Assembly (NCBI GenBank): GCA_964349045.1
Contig: CAYGFI010000005.1
Coordinates: forward strand, 1-64,000
Length of the DNA stretch: 64,000 nt
Source of the DNA: JACJXF01 sp964349045
Lineage (GTDB): Bacteria > Bacteroidota > Bacteroidia > Bacteroidales > GCA-2748055
Direction: 5' to 3'
Under the pieces are notes generated by a model. That model was not told the origin of the DNA and did not search any database. It saw only the letters and a list, made by a program, of their open reading frames with translations. The position numbers and the translations under genes are program-made. The first letter of the stretch is position 1, and each line of letters starts with the position of its first letter. This document shows, piece by piece, positions 17,804 through 26,477 of this stretch.

Positions 17804-19141
17804 TTACAATAAATTACTGGCCAGATCAGCAAGATAGCTTCGCTCACCTTTAACCAGGTTAACATGAGCAAAGATATCCTGGCCTCTCATTCTGTCAGCA
17901 AGATACGATAATCCGTTTGATTTTGTATCGAGATATGGGGAGTCAATTTGGTGAATATCCCCTGTAAAAATCATTTTCGTTCCCTCTCCTGCCCTGGTAA
18001 TGATCGTCTTCACTTCATGAGGAGTCAGATTCTGCGCCTCATCCACGATAAAAAATACACGGGAAAGACTTCTCCCCCTGATATATGCAAGCGGTGTAAT
18101 TACCAGTTTCTCTGTCTGAAGCATTTCCTCAATTTTGATAAAATCTTTGCTGGAGGTTGTGAATTTTTGTTTAATCACAGAAAGATTATCAAACAAAGGC
18201 TGCATGTAGGGTTGCATTTTATCATCAATGGTTCCGGGTAGGAAACCCATGTCGCGGTTTGAAAGTGGGACAACAGGCCGGGCCAGAAATATCTGTACAT
18301 ACATTTTCCTTTGCTGCAGGGCGGCAGCCAGGGCCAGCAGTGTTTTCCCCGTTCCGGCTTTACCCGTCAGCGCAACGAGTTGAACTTCGGGCCGCAGCAG
18401 AGCATCGAGGGCAAAGGTCTGCTCGGCATTCCGGGGTTCGATACCATACGTTTTTAATTTTTCCACCCGGTTTATGGCTTTGTTAAAAGGATCGTAATGA
18501 GCAAGCGCGCTGACATTGTCATTTTTAAAAATGAAATACTGGTGTGCAATGACCTCCCTTTTAATGCCAAATTCCTTTGATGCGACACCTTCAAACTGCT
18601 GGTACAACTTGGAAATAGCATCTTTTGATGCGTCTTCAACCACGTCAATCCCTTTGTAGATATCCGCAATGTTCTGAACTTTATCATTTTCATAGTCCTG
18701 CGACATAATTCCAAGGGATTTGGCTTTCATCCTCAGGTTAATGTCTTTCGTGATCAATACAACCGGCCGGTCCTGGAATTTGGTATAAACAAATTCCGTG
18801 ATGGCCAGAATGCGATGGTCCGGGGTATTTTCCGGGAACGAGTTACGAAGTTTATCGGAAAAAGGTTTTCCGGTTTCAATCGAGAGTTTTCCCATCCCTT
18901 TTCCAAGAGGTAATCCGCCATTGAAAAGTGTGTCGCCGGAAATTTTATCCAGCTCCCTTGTAAATTCACGGGCATGATAATTGATCAGGTCGTTTCCTTT
19001 TTTGAACTTATCCAGTTCTTCCAGCACGGTGATCGGGACGATAATATCATTTTCCTCAAATTTATAAATACACTTGTAATCATGGAGAAGTACGTTGGTG
19101 TCAAGAATAAAGATCTTTTTTGCTTTTTTTGCTTTCTTCAT
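17804..19141 (-). CDS. PhoH family protein with N-terminal PIN domain
   Basis: A 445-residue two-domain protein. Residues 8-150 form a PIN nuclease domain (IFILDTNVLLHD at the start, conserved acidic residues later). Residues 235-445 form the PhoH ATPase with the Walker A motif ALTGKAGTGKTLLA and Walker B-like FFIVDEAQNLTPHE. PIN-PhoH proteins have been described as RNA helicase/nucleases. Phosphate regulation is suggested only by the old family name. Being first in a set with sixA and ppk1 is notable but proves nothing. Confidence 0.92.
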   Translation of the reverse strand: MKKAKKAKKIFILDTNVLLHDYKCIYKFEENDIIVPITVLEELDKFKKGNDLINYHAREFTRELDKISGDTLFNGGLPLGKGMGKLSIETGKPFSDKLRNSFPENTPDHRILAITEFVYTKFQDRPVVLITKDINLRMKAKSLGIMSQDYENDKVQNIADIYKGIDVVEDASKDAISKLYQQFEGVASKEFGIKREVIAHQYFIFKNDNVSALAHYDPFNKAINRVEKLKTYGIEPRNAEQTFALDALLRPEVQLVALTGKAGTGKTLLALAAALQQRKMYVQIFLARPVVPLSNRDMGFLPGTIDDKMQPYMQPLFDNLSVIKQKFTTSSKDFIKIEEMLQTEKLVITPLAYIRGRSLSRVFFIVDEAQNLTPHEVKTIITRAGEGTKMIFTGDIHQIDSPYLDTKSNGLSYLADRMRGQDIFAHVNLVKGERSYLADLASNLL

Positions 19142-19244
19142 GTATCCGTTTTTTAACTATTTTTGACAAGGCTAAAATAATCAAATTCCAATCCCTGCTA
19201 CCGTTGATAACCTGTTCATAACTGCAATTATTTAAATAAAGCTC

Positions 19245-19763
19245 ATGAATTTACTTGATGTAATTAAAAAAAGAAGAAGCATAAGAAGCTTTACCGCACA
19301 AAAAATTGAAAAAGAAAAAACCGAAGCTCTTCTGCAGGCAGCCATGTATGCGCCTTCTGCTGTAAACAAACAGCCATGGCATTTTATCGTGATCGATGAC
19401 CGCCTTATTATGAATGAGATCATGAAAATACATCCTCATTCTAAAATGCTTACAACAGCCAATCAATGTATCCTGGTTTGTGGGGATTTAAAACAGCAGC
19501 ACGATACCGGATATTGGATTACCGATTGCGCCGCGGCAACAGAGAATATACTGCTTGCAGCCACCGCATTGGGACTCGGGTCCTGCTGGGTTGGAATTTA
19601 TCCCCGGGAAGCGAGGATGAACGCGATGAGGGAGATTTTCGACCTTCCAGCCCATGTGGAAGCCTTTGCCCTCGTGGCTCTTGGTTATCCTGCAGAGGAG
19701 AAAAAAACTCCGGAACGATTCCAGCCTGACAAAATTTATTTAAACCAATGGGGAAAGAGTTAA
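19245..19763 (+). CDS. Nitroreductase family protein
   Basis: A 172-residue flavin-dependent oxidoreductase of the short nitroreductase type. The N-terminal RRSIRSFTAQKIEKEK binds FMN phosphate, APSAVNKQPWHFIVI follows, and the C-terminal part has ALGLGSCWVGIYPR and VALGYPAEEKKTPERF. Such proteins form FMN-binding homodimers and use NAD(P)H. The natural substrate cannot be read from sequence. It diverges from phoH and is followed 41 bp later by folC. Confidence 0.9.
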   Translation: MNLLDVIKKRRSIRSFTAQKIEKEKTEALLQAAMYAPSAVNKQPWHFIVIDDRLIMNEIMKIHPHSKMLTTANQCILVCGDLKQQHDTGYWITDCAAATENILLAATALGLGSCWVGIYPREARMNAMREIFDLPAHVEAFALVALGYPAEEKKTPERFQPDKIYLNQWGKS

Positions 19764-19803
19764 ACGCAGATCCCGCTGTGACTGCGCTTATATAATAAAT
19801 ACC

Positions 19804-21114
19804 ATGAACTATATCCAAACCGTAGACTACCTTTTCTCCCACCTGCCTCTTTTCCATAGAACAGGACCCGCTGCCTACAAAGCTAATCTCGATAATACAC
19901 ATGCCCTGGATGAGTTTTTTGGCCATCCTCACCACTCCTTTAAAACGGTTCACGTGGCCGGAACCAATGGCAAAGGTTCGGTTTCGCATATGCTTGCGGC
20001 AATTTTGCAGACGGCAGGATATAAAACAGGATTATTCACCAGCCCCCACCTTGTTGATTTCCGTGAAAGAATGCGTGTAAATGGCATCATGATCACAGAG
20101 GACTATGTTTGCCGTTTCGTGGAAGAAAACTTCGGTCTGATTGAAAAAATCAAACCCTCTTTTTTCGAACTGACAACCCTCATGGCTTTTTGTTATTTTG
20201 CCGATTCAAACGTTGATATCGCTGTAATTGAAACAGGAATGGGTGGCAGGCTTGATTCATCCAATATCATTACCCCGATTGTTTCGGTAATTACCAATAT
20301 TGGTCTTGACCATACTCAGTTCCTCGGCAATTCGCTTGAATTGATTGCCGCTGAGAAGGCCGGAATTATTAAAAAAAATGTTCCCGTGGTTATTGGAGAA
20401 TGGCAAAAGGAAACTGCAGGGGTTTTTAAAACTTTCGCGGAAAATATGCATGCCGGTCTTTTTTATGCTTCGGAAAAGTACACCGTACAGTCAACATTTC
20501 AGAATCTGAACCGCAAACAGATCATGATGGTCCGTAGTGGAGAAAATCTTATTTACGATGCGCTTGCTGTGGATCTTCTGGGGTTTTATCAGAAAAAAAA
20601 TGTTGCAAGCGTACTTCAGACGGTCGATTGCCTGAAAGAGGCCGCTATTTATATTTCGAGGGAGGCGATTTACGAAGGATTTCAGGATGTTACTCCGATA
20701 ACCGGATTACGGGGACGATGGGAAACTATCGGCCACAATCCCCTGACCATTTGCGATGTAGGGCACAATGCCGGTGGAATATATGAAGTAGTTGAGCAGA
20801 TCTGTCACACACCTTACCAAAGACTACATTTTGTTTTTGGTATGGTTAGTGATAAGGATCCAAAAAGTGTACTTTCACTATTGCCTAAAGAGGCAATATA
20901 TTATTTTACAAAAGCAGATATCCCAAGAGCGCTTGATCCGGGAATTCTCCTGCAAACCTCAAAATCATTTGGACTAACAGGCGAATCCTTTCCTGACACA
21001 ATTACAGCCTGTGAAGTCGCCCGGTCATCAGCAAACAGGGAAGACCTAGTTTTTATAGCAGGTAGTACTTTTGTCGTTGCGGAAGTATTAAAGCGCTTTC
21101 CTAGAGGGTTCTAA
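19804..21114 (+). CDS. folC: Bifunctional folylpolyglutamate/dihydrofolate synthase
   Basis: A 436-residue Mur-ligase-fold enzyme that adds glutamate to dihydropteroate and to folates. The ATP motif HVAGTNGKGSVSHMLAA lies near residues 50-66. TSPHLVDFRERMRVNG and VIETGMGGRLDSSN are signature parts, and NIGLDHTQFLGNS and GHNAGGIYEV follow. Length is normal. The short spacer before it holds TTAAACGCAG and TGCGCTTA words like those in the left-edge repeats. Confidence 0.94.
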   Translation: MNYIQTVDYLFSHLPLFHRTGPAAYKANLDNTHALDEFFGHPHHSFKTVHVAGTNGKGSVSHMLAAILQTAGYKTGLFTSPHLVDFRERMRVNGIMITEDYVCRFVEENFGLIEKIKPSFFELTTLMAFCYFADSNVDIAVIETGMGGRLDSSNIITPIVSVITNIGLDHTQFLGNSLELIAAEKAGIIKKNVPVVIGEWQKETAGVFKTFAENMHAGLFYASEKYTVQSTFQNLNRKQIMMVRSGENLIYDALAVDLLGFYQKKNVASVLQTVDCLKEAAIYISREAIYEGFQDVTPITGLRGRWETIGHNPLTICDVGHNAGGIYEVVEQICHTPYQRLHFVFGMVSDKDPKSVLSLLPKEAIYYFTKADIPRALDPGILLQTSKSFGLTGESFPDTITACEVARSSANREDLVFIAGSTFVVAEVLKRFPRGF

Positions 21115-21154
21115 GTAAACAGGTGGAAATCTCTCTTTTAAATAAATCCTGATT

Positions 21155-21391
21155 TTGTCAGATGGATATGGCGCTTTTATTATATATTTGACAGATACAC
21201 CTGACAATAGTAATAAACTTTTTCAATTTTCGGTACCAGGAATAAACTCCGTTGACACCACCTTCCAACGGTATTTATGGAATAGAATTAACTGGAACAA
21301 TCGACTGATTTCTATAACCGGAGCAAGGGGTGTGGGTAAAACAACCATGCTATTAAGATCAATCTTTTTACTACTTTTGCCGTTGATTTAG
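21155..21391 (+). pseudogene. Truncated AAA-ATPase N-terminal fragment
   Basis: The frame encodes 78 residues. The segment QRYLWNRINWNNRLISITGA followed by RGVGKTTMLL matches the start of the AAA ATPases often found with a DUF4143 domain in Bacteroidota. The Walker A motif is intact. The reading frame stops about ten residues later, and Walker B, the sensors and the nuclease-like C-terminus (about 300 residues in relatives) are missing. The codons before TDTPDNSN look unrelated to the family. It is most likely a decayed remnant next to the tRNA-Ser locus. Confidence 0.75.
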
Positions 21392-21483
21392 GTTTTTAGG
21401 TTATATTAAAATTTAAAAAATATCACAAGTTTCATTTTTATCCAAACCAACCTGATAGGCTAATAGTCTAAAAGCCTGTCAAA

Positions 21484-21689
21484 GGAGAGATGCCGGAGAG
21501 GTCGATTAACCATCGCTGAAGCTACGGTTAATGAAAATGAGGCAGTCTCAAAAACTAATGTAGTGTTCTTAAATTAATAGCGTTCAGGAGAGATGCCGGA
21601 GTGGTCGATTAACCATCGCTGAAGCTACGGTCAATGAAATTGAGGCAGTCTCAAAAACTGATGTAGTGTTCTTAAATTAATAGCGTTCA
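21484..21689 (+). repeat. Two 103-bp tandem copies derived from the 5' half of tRNA-Ser
   Basis: The units 21484-21586 and 21587-21689 differ at only 4 of 103 bases. Each starts with GGAGAGATGCCGGAGwGGTC, as the real tRNA at 21690 does. About 35 bp are inserted where the D-loop would continue, including TTAACC and a GGTTAA-type inverse. The tRNA anticodon-arm sequence then returns as GGCAGTCTCAAAAACT (CAA in place of CGA). The variable arm, T arm and 3' acceptor strand are absent. These cannot be functional tRNAs. Confidence 0.9.
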
Positions 21690-21777
21690 GGAGAGATGCC
21701 GGAGTGGTCGAACGGGGCAGTCTCGAAAACTGTTGTCCCGCTTCGCGGGACCGGGGGTTCGAATCCCTTTCTCTCCG
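21690..21777 (+). tRNA. tRNA-Ser, anticodon CGA
   Basis: An 88-nt class II tRNA. The acceptor stem GGAGAGA pairs with TCTCTCC and the discriminator is G. The anticodon loop is CTCGAAA, giving anticodon CGA for the UCG codon. The long variable arm GTCCCGC-TTC-GCGGGAC identifies serine, and the T loop is TTCGAAT. CCA is not encoded. It follows directly after the second tandem half-copy without any spacer. Confidence 0.95.
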
Positions 21778-21797
21778 CCTTCGGCGGACACAGTCCG

Positions 21798-21923
21798 CAA
21801 TCAAAAAGCCCGGGTGCGCAGCACCGGGTTTTTATATTTAAAGACCGTTGAAAGCGAAGCTTTCATAAGAGATTTAAATGTAAAAACCCAATGCGACCGG
21901 AGGGAGCACGGGCTTTTTGATTG
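21798..21923. repeat. Nested 126-bp imperfect palindrome downstream of tRNA-Ser
   Basis: The outer arms are perfect 15-mers, CAATCAAAAAGCCCG (21798-21812) and its inverse (21909-21923). Inner arms GGGTTTTTATATTTAAA (21826-21842) and the inverse at 21873-21889 match at 16 of 17. The centre is GAAAGC-GAA-GCTTTC (21850-21864). The left half includes the tRNA terminator. The right half could act as a terminator for transcripts from the other side. No gene is present from here to 22006. Confidence 0.8.
21808..21835 (+). terminator. Terminator of tRNA-Ser
   Basis: The stem GCCCGGGTGC/GCACCGGG closes on a short loop and is followed by TTTTTAT, 30 bp after the tRNA end. Confidence 0.75.
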
Positions 21924-22006
21924 AAGCCTCCCCTATCAGTCGATCACGATCCGCCATAGGCTGAGAGTAATCCCTCTTTTATCATTCAAATACTACTGTA
22001 AAGAAC

Positions 22007-22026
22007 TTGCGTTTACGTAAACATGC
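22007..22026. promoter_or_regulatory. LacI-type operator upstream of lacI (partial copy)
   Basis: TTGCGTTTACGTAAACATGC contains the perfect 12-bp palindrome GTTTACGTAAAC. Its first 12 bases equal those of the two 20-bp sites at 32907 and 37946. It lies 140 bp before the lacI start, which suggests autoregulation. Confidence 0.75.
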
Positions 22027-22046
22027 TGGAAATAAATTGTTTCTTA

Positions 22047-22067
22047 TATCTTTGTATAAATACAAAG
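22047..22067 (+). promoter_or_regulatory. Putative lacI promoter -7 element overlapped by a palindrome
   Basis: TATCTTTG at 22047-22054 fits the Bacteroidota -7 consensus TAnnTTTG. It overlaps the perfect inverted repeat CTTTGTA-taaa-TACAAAG (22050-22067). A regulator bound there would block the promoter. No clear -33 TTTG is visible at the usual spacing. Confidence 0.5.
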
Positions 22068-22165
22068 AATATGAAACCCAAATGTGCTTCGAACATAAAA
22101 ACTTATTAATGTAATTCCCTGATATTTGGGTTCCATCAGGCCATTAAAAAATAAACTATATTCTG

Positions 22166-23218
22166 ATGAAAAAGAATACTCCCGATGGAGTAAAGAAAAT
22201 AGCCCTCCTGGCAGGAGTTTCCATAGGGACGGTTGATCGGGTTCTGCACAACCGGGGAAGGGTATCCTTAGCCACCCAGCAAAAGGTTAATGAAATCATA
22301 AAGCAGATAAATTATAAACCGAATATTCTGGCGCGTTCGCTGGCTACCAGCAAAAAAAGAACCGTAGCAATACTTATCCCGGAACCAAAGGAAGATGCAT
22401 ATTGGGAGCAAGTTTATGATGGGGCAATGGATTCTTTAGCAAAATGTGAACAGTTTAGTATTTTAATAAAGATGTATTTTTTTAATAACAGGAATTCCTT
22501 TGATGCCGCTGCCGGGGAAATATTGAAAAGCCGTCCCGACGGATTAATTATGGCGCCAATCTTTCTTGAAGAAGGGATGTCGCTTTTCAATGAATGCAAT
22601 TCAGCTTCCATCCCGGTGATTATGTTCAACACCAGCATACCCTTCACCCAACCTTTGAGTTTTATTGGCACTGATTCCTTTCAAAGTGGCATGGCAGCTG
22701 CAGAGTTGCTCAATCTGACAGCTTCGGATAAGGGCATATTTGCCATATTGCATTTTGATGAAGAATTAAAAAATGCCCCGCACATGCTGGAGAAAGAACG
22801 GGGATTTCTTACCTATTTGAAAAAGGAATGCAAAGGCAGGGAATATATTTCCGTGACAATGAATAATCAACGACAATATTATTACAGTCAGATACAGAGA
22901 ATGTTTGAGCAAAACCAGATTTCCGGTATTTTCGTTAGTACCTCCAAAGCTCACCGGATTGGATCATACCTGCAAAAAGAGAATATTAAGGGAGTACGCC
23001 TTGTGGGATATGATCTTGTCCCAAAAAACATTGATCTTATGAAAGCAGGAATTATCGACTTTCTTATCAATCAGAATCCTAAACGACAGGTACAACAAAG
23101 TATAAATTCCGTTCGGAATTATCTTCTATACAAGGAAAATATAGATCAAAAAAAGTTATTCCCAATAGAAATAATCATAAAAAGTAACCTTTCAACCTAC
23201 CTGGATCCGGAAATTTAA
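22166..23218 (+). CDS. LacI/GalR-family transcriptional regulator
   Basis: A 350-residue regulator. Residues 8-55 form the LacI helix-turn-helix and hinge (VKKIALLAGVSIGTVDRVLH to INYKPNILARSLATSKK). The rest is a periplasmic-binding-protein-like sugar sensor (RTVAILIPEPKEDAYWEQVY, GLIMAPIFLEEG, GTDSFQSGMAAAELL, GYDLVPKNIDLM). It probably controls the adjacent carbohydrate locus, because the same operator motif occurs before it, before susC at 32.7 kb and between the amidohydrolase and GH26 genes. It faces the glycosidase-like gene at 25.3 kb tail to tail. The inducer is likely a sugar or sugar phosphate of that pathway. Confidence 0.93.
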   Translation: MKKNTPDGVKKIALLAGVSIGTVDRVLHNRGRVSLATQQKVNEIIKQINYKPNILARSLATSKKRTVAILIPEPKEDAYWEQVYDGAMDSLAKCEQFSILIKMYFFNNRNSFDAAAGEILKSRPDGLIMAPIFLEEGMSLFNECNSASIPVIMFNTSIPFTQPLSFIGTDSFQSGMAAAELLNLTASDKGIFAILHFDEELKNAPHMLEKERGFLTYLKKECKGREYISVTMNNQRQYYYSQIQRMFEQNQISGIFVSTSKAHRIGSYLQKENIKGVRLVGYDLVPKNIDLMKAGIIDFLINQNPKRQVQQSINSVRNYLLYKENIDQKKLFPIEIIIKSNLSTYLDPEI

Positions 23219-23284
23219 CAGGAAGTTATTCGGTTCTGAAAAAAACAAAATATTGTGTCAGTCACGTACAATTCTTGTGGCTCA

Positions 23285-25336
23285 TCACCTTGAAATTTGA
23301 ATGACCTGTGTCCGAAGGGCAGGAATTGTAAGAAACAATTGGTTGTCATCGGATTTTACAGCTTGATTACTCACCATTTCAACAACTGAATATTTTCCTG
23401 AAATTTTAAGTTCAGCAAGGTCAAGTGTAATAATGCACTTTACATCTTCATTTTCATTGTTTCTGACGGTAAAAAAGAGTTCTGATGTTTCTCCAAAACG
23501 TTCAATTCGTATTGTCTCCAAATTACATCTGGCACCGGTAACCGGCTCCCATCCCGCTCCGGCAATCTGCTTAATGACAGGTATGTACTTTTTAAAAAAC
23601 GGACGTCCATTTTCAATTTTAGTCTTGTCTTCCCAATAAGGATCGTTCGAGGCATCCACACTGAAAAATGAGGGGAAGAAACCATAAGCCAGCAGTTTTT
23701 CGAAATATAATTCATATCCTTTGTAAGGAGATTCTGTAAATGCCTTATCATTTAAACCTTCATTCAATAGAAATACTATCGGTTTCTGAAAAGAAATAGC
23801 CCTTTTAAAATCTAGTGCCTCAGAATTATGGGCATCTGTTGAGTACCAGCTCAATTCGGCTCCAAACAAATCCAGGTTAGCCGCGGCAAATGGATTCCAT
23901 CCATGCCCGTTACCCATGGCCAGTTTTCCCTGGGAGTGCATCTCATCAGCAATTTTCTTCATAAACTCAAATTCAGAGCTAAAATTCCAGATTGCAGGTT
24001 TCAATGCATCTGCGGAAAAAGTAAGAGGATAATCAGTATGCTTATAGTGTTCATCGCGGTAGTTCAAATCATGGTGCCAGTTCCATTCCATTGAATCAAA
24101 ATAAATTCCATCTGCATTCATTTTCATCGCGGGCCGGATTTCAGTCTGTAAAACATACTGATACCGGTTATATCCTGAAAGATCCGGATCACAGTTTGTA
24201 GTAATGCTTACGGCCCATCCCGAACTGAACCATGGAGTTTCGAGTCTCCGCATCTGCCATCGTCCGTTCTTATCATCGGTTGCACTGTTACGAATGTACT
24301 CCCTGTGGTTATTGGGTATCATCTTATCTGATATAAGAGTATCGTAAGGTATTTGTTTGGTGAGGATAGGTAATTGAATATCCCAGGGTTCAGTATATTG
24401 AAAACTCAGTACACCTGTTCCTTTATCGGATAAAATATTAGGCGTTTTTACACCATCCTTTATATCAAAACTATTCCAGGAAGTTTCGTGAAAGGCGAAT
24501 CCAAAATCCTCCCATTCAGAAATAGAACGGAGTGATGTAAAAGGGAGCCAGGTTCCTTCATTTACCACTCTCTTTTTAAAAGGTTCAGGATAAATGGTAT
24601 AATAATGTTTGAGAGCTGCTCTCATTCCCCAATTTCCATTAAACGTAAACTGGCACAACTTAAAAAAAGCCCGGTTTGGGAATTTTTCGGTCAGGGGACT
24701 TGTTGCAATATCAAATTCCGCGAATAATCCCTTTTCAATTGCAGCGCCCAGGCGATAAACTATTGGGAGCGTCAGATCAATTCCGATTCCTTTTCCCTCA
24801 TTATCAATACCTACAGCACAAAGCGGGTAAAATGACATAGTTCCCATCCCAACAGCATCTCCATATCCACCATCGTATAAACTTTCGCCATTGAATGATC
24901 CATCCGGAGGCAAAACAGTAGCAATTGGAACAGTGTCATAATAACTCTTACCAGGCTTCATTTCTTCCGATTTTTCCAATCCACGGAACCACTTCCAGTT
25001 ATTTCCCTTCATTGGGAAAATTATTCGAAGAGTTATACATGAACTACCCGGATCGAGGTATTCCAATTCTCCATTTACTTCAAAAAAATTTCCCCTGTCA
25101 ATTTCGTGAATCACAACCTGGTAAAGATTATTTCGATACTGTGTTATCCTGGCATTCGGGCTAATCTTTACATCGAATATTTCAAGATTTGTAGGCTGAT
25201 TGTCAGGCTTATCCGGTTGCATGTACTCAACCTGAATGGGATTATTATAAACATGGTTTTCAGCAAATGTTGTGAAGCAACTTAAGAAAATTCCAAAGAA
25301 CAATACGCTGGTTTTAAATACTTTGCAATTAAACAT
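23285..25336 (-). CDS. Exported glycosidase-like protein of unassigned family
   Basis: A 683-residue protein with a clear signal peptide (SVLFFGIFLSCFTTFA). I do not recognise a named family. Residues 30-240 look like a beta-sandwich, residues 250-590 like a TIM-barrel, and the last 80 like a small beta domain. The barrel contains GIYFDSMEWNW with Asp414 and FGAELSWYS with Glu494. These positions suit the acidic catalytic pair of a glycoside hydrolase. EPWDIQLPI, GHGWNPFAA and VFLLNEG are other conserved-looking segments. It is the last gene of the SusC/SusD operon, where the degrading enzyme is commonly found. The substrate is unknown. Confidence 0.55.
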   Translation of the reverse strand: MFNCKVFKTSVLFFGIFLSCFTTFAENHVYNNPIQVEYMQPDKPDNQPTNLEIFDVKISPNARITQYRNNLYQVVIHEIDRGNFFEVNGELEYLDPGSSCITLRIIFPMKGNNWKWFRGLEKSEEMKPGKSYYDTVPIATVLPPDGSFNGESLYDGGYGDAVGMGTMSFYPLCAVGIDNEGKGIGIDLTLPIVYRLGAAIEKGLFAEFDIATSPLTEKFPNRAFFKLCQFTFNGNWGMRAALKHYYTIYPEPFKKRVVNEGTWLPFTSLRSISEWEDFGFAFHETSWNSFDIKDGVKTPNILSDKGTGVLSFQYTEPWDIQLPILTKQIPYDTLISDKMIPNNHREYIRNSATDDKNGRWQMRRLETPWFSSGWAVSITTNCDPDLSGYNRYQYVLQTEIRPAMKMNADGIYFDSMEWNWHHDLNYRDEHYKHTDYPLTFSADALKPAIWNFSSEFEFMKKIADEMHSQGKLAMGNGHGWNPFAAANLDLFGAELSWYSTDAHNSEALDFKRAISFQKPIVFLLNEGLNDKAFTESPYKGYELYFEKLLAYGFFPSFFSVDASNDPYWEDKTKIENGRPFFKKYIPVIKQIAGAGWEPVTGARCNLETIRIERFGETSELFFTVRNNENEDVKCIITLDLAELKISGKYSVVEMVSNQAVKSDDNQLFLTIPALRTQVIQISR

Positions 25337-25492
25337 AATAGTATCTTTTTAACAATTTAGTTTAATAATAATTCATTGCATGATTAGAATGCAAACCATG
25401 TCTGCATTATCAACAATATAACAACCACTTGTTCATGTTCTAAGGATAAAGATGCTTTCAATGAAGCTCCCGGATACATGAGGTAAAACTAA

Positions 25493-25520
25493 GTGTCTTC
25501 TCCTTGCCAGGAGAAGGCAC
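25493..25520 (-). terminator. Intercistronic hairpin before the glycosidase-like gene
   Basis: GTGTCTTCTCCT-TGCC-AGGAGAAGGCAC forms a long stem. On the minus strand it is followed by TTAGTTTT. It lies between the PKD lipoprotein stop (25571) and the next gene (25336), so it may end or attenuate transcription, or protect the upstream mRNA. The rest of the 234-bp gap shows nothing clear. Confidence 0.65.
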
Positions 25521-25570
25521 TCAATTAGTTTACAGGCAGTCTTTTATCAGAATGATGTCGTACGAAGTAT

Positions 25571-26425
25571 TTACAGTGGAAATTGGATAAATTGGGAATC
25601 ACCAGCCTGATTAACGGGTATAGATCCGATCTGACTCCAGCCGCCATCACTTTCCACAATCGCAAAATTCACTAACTTGTTAAGGGTTCCAAGCCCATCT
25701 CTCTTTATTGCAAACTCAATTGCTTTATTTCCATCGTTATTATTAAATTCTGAGAAATTAATAACATCCCCAAAAGTGAAAACCGGATTCCAACTCCAGT
25801 CATTACCGGGGCCAACATGTGCATAAACATCACCCCAACCATAAGCTACGGAACCTTCACACAGGAAATCTGCCCCTGAACCGGCCGGATACATCCAGCT
25901 TTTTAATCCTGTTTCCGGATTATTATCGGAATCAAGGTATAAGTCAATAACCGCAAGGTTAAAATCGGAAGTCCCTTCCAGGTAGAAATTCAGGTAACCG
26001 GCTGAAGCAAATGTCTTAATAGCGAGAAGTGTGCCTCCCGTGCCTGCTTCATTTTCGTGGGTATATTCCACATATGCCCAGTCTGTGAAATCACCATCAA
26101 TTTTAATATTCGGTCCTATTATTAAAACTGTATCTGTAAAAGTGCTTGTAACGTCCTGGTTCATGGCGTTCAAGGTAACAAGAAATTGCCCTTTCTTCGG
26201 GAACACATGAAGCGGATTAGCCATTGTAGAACCTTCACTTTCGTCTCCAAAGTCCCATTCATAACTGGTTGCGTTGGTTGAAAAGTTAGTGAAATTCACC
26301 TTAAATCCATCAGCGATATAGCTGAATACTGCTTTAGTGGTATCGGAAGTATCGTCCTTTTCACATGAAAGAACAATAAATAGCGATAAAACTGTACCCA
26401 ATAAAATCCATTTAATTTTTTTCAT
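25571..26425 (-). CDS. Surface lipoprotein with PKD domain and C-terminal DOMON/CBM9-like module
   Basis: A 284-residue lipoprotein (lipobox FIVLSCEKDD, Cys21). Residues 30-105 form a PKD domain with the hallmark YEWDFGDESEGSTMANPLHVF. The C-terminal 170 residues begin IKIDGDFTDWAYVEY and contain IDLYLDSDNNPETG, which resembles the carbohydrate-binding CBM9/DOMON-like fold. Being third after susC and susD, it fits a surface glycan-binding protein (SusE/F-type role). Ligand unknown. Confidence 0.75.
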   Translation of the reverse strand: MKKIKWILLGTVLSLFIVLSCEKDDTSDTTKAVFSYIADGFKVNFTNFSTNATSYEWDFGDESEGSTMANPLHVFPKKGQFLVTLNAMNQDVTSTFTDTVLIIGPNIKIDGDFTDWAYVEYTHENEAGTGGTLLAIKTFASAGYLNFYLEGTSDFNLAVIDLYLDSDNNPETGLKSWMYPAGSGADFLCEGSVAYGWGDVYAHVGPGNDWSWNPVFTFGDVINFSEFNNNDGNKAIEFAIKRDGLGTLNKLVNFAIVESDGGWSQIGSIPVNQAGDSQFIQFPL

Positions 26426-26477
26426 ATCGTTCAGTGTTTTAATCGTTAGTTATTAAGTTAATAAACCCATGTTTAAG

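Noticed and set aside
21484..21689. Two additional tRNA-Ser genes
   Set aside because: They lack the variable arm, T arm and 3' acceptor strand and have an insertion in the D-loop.
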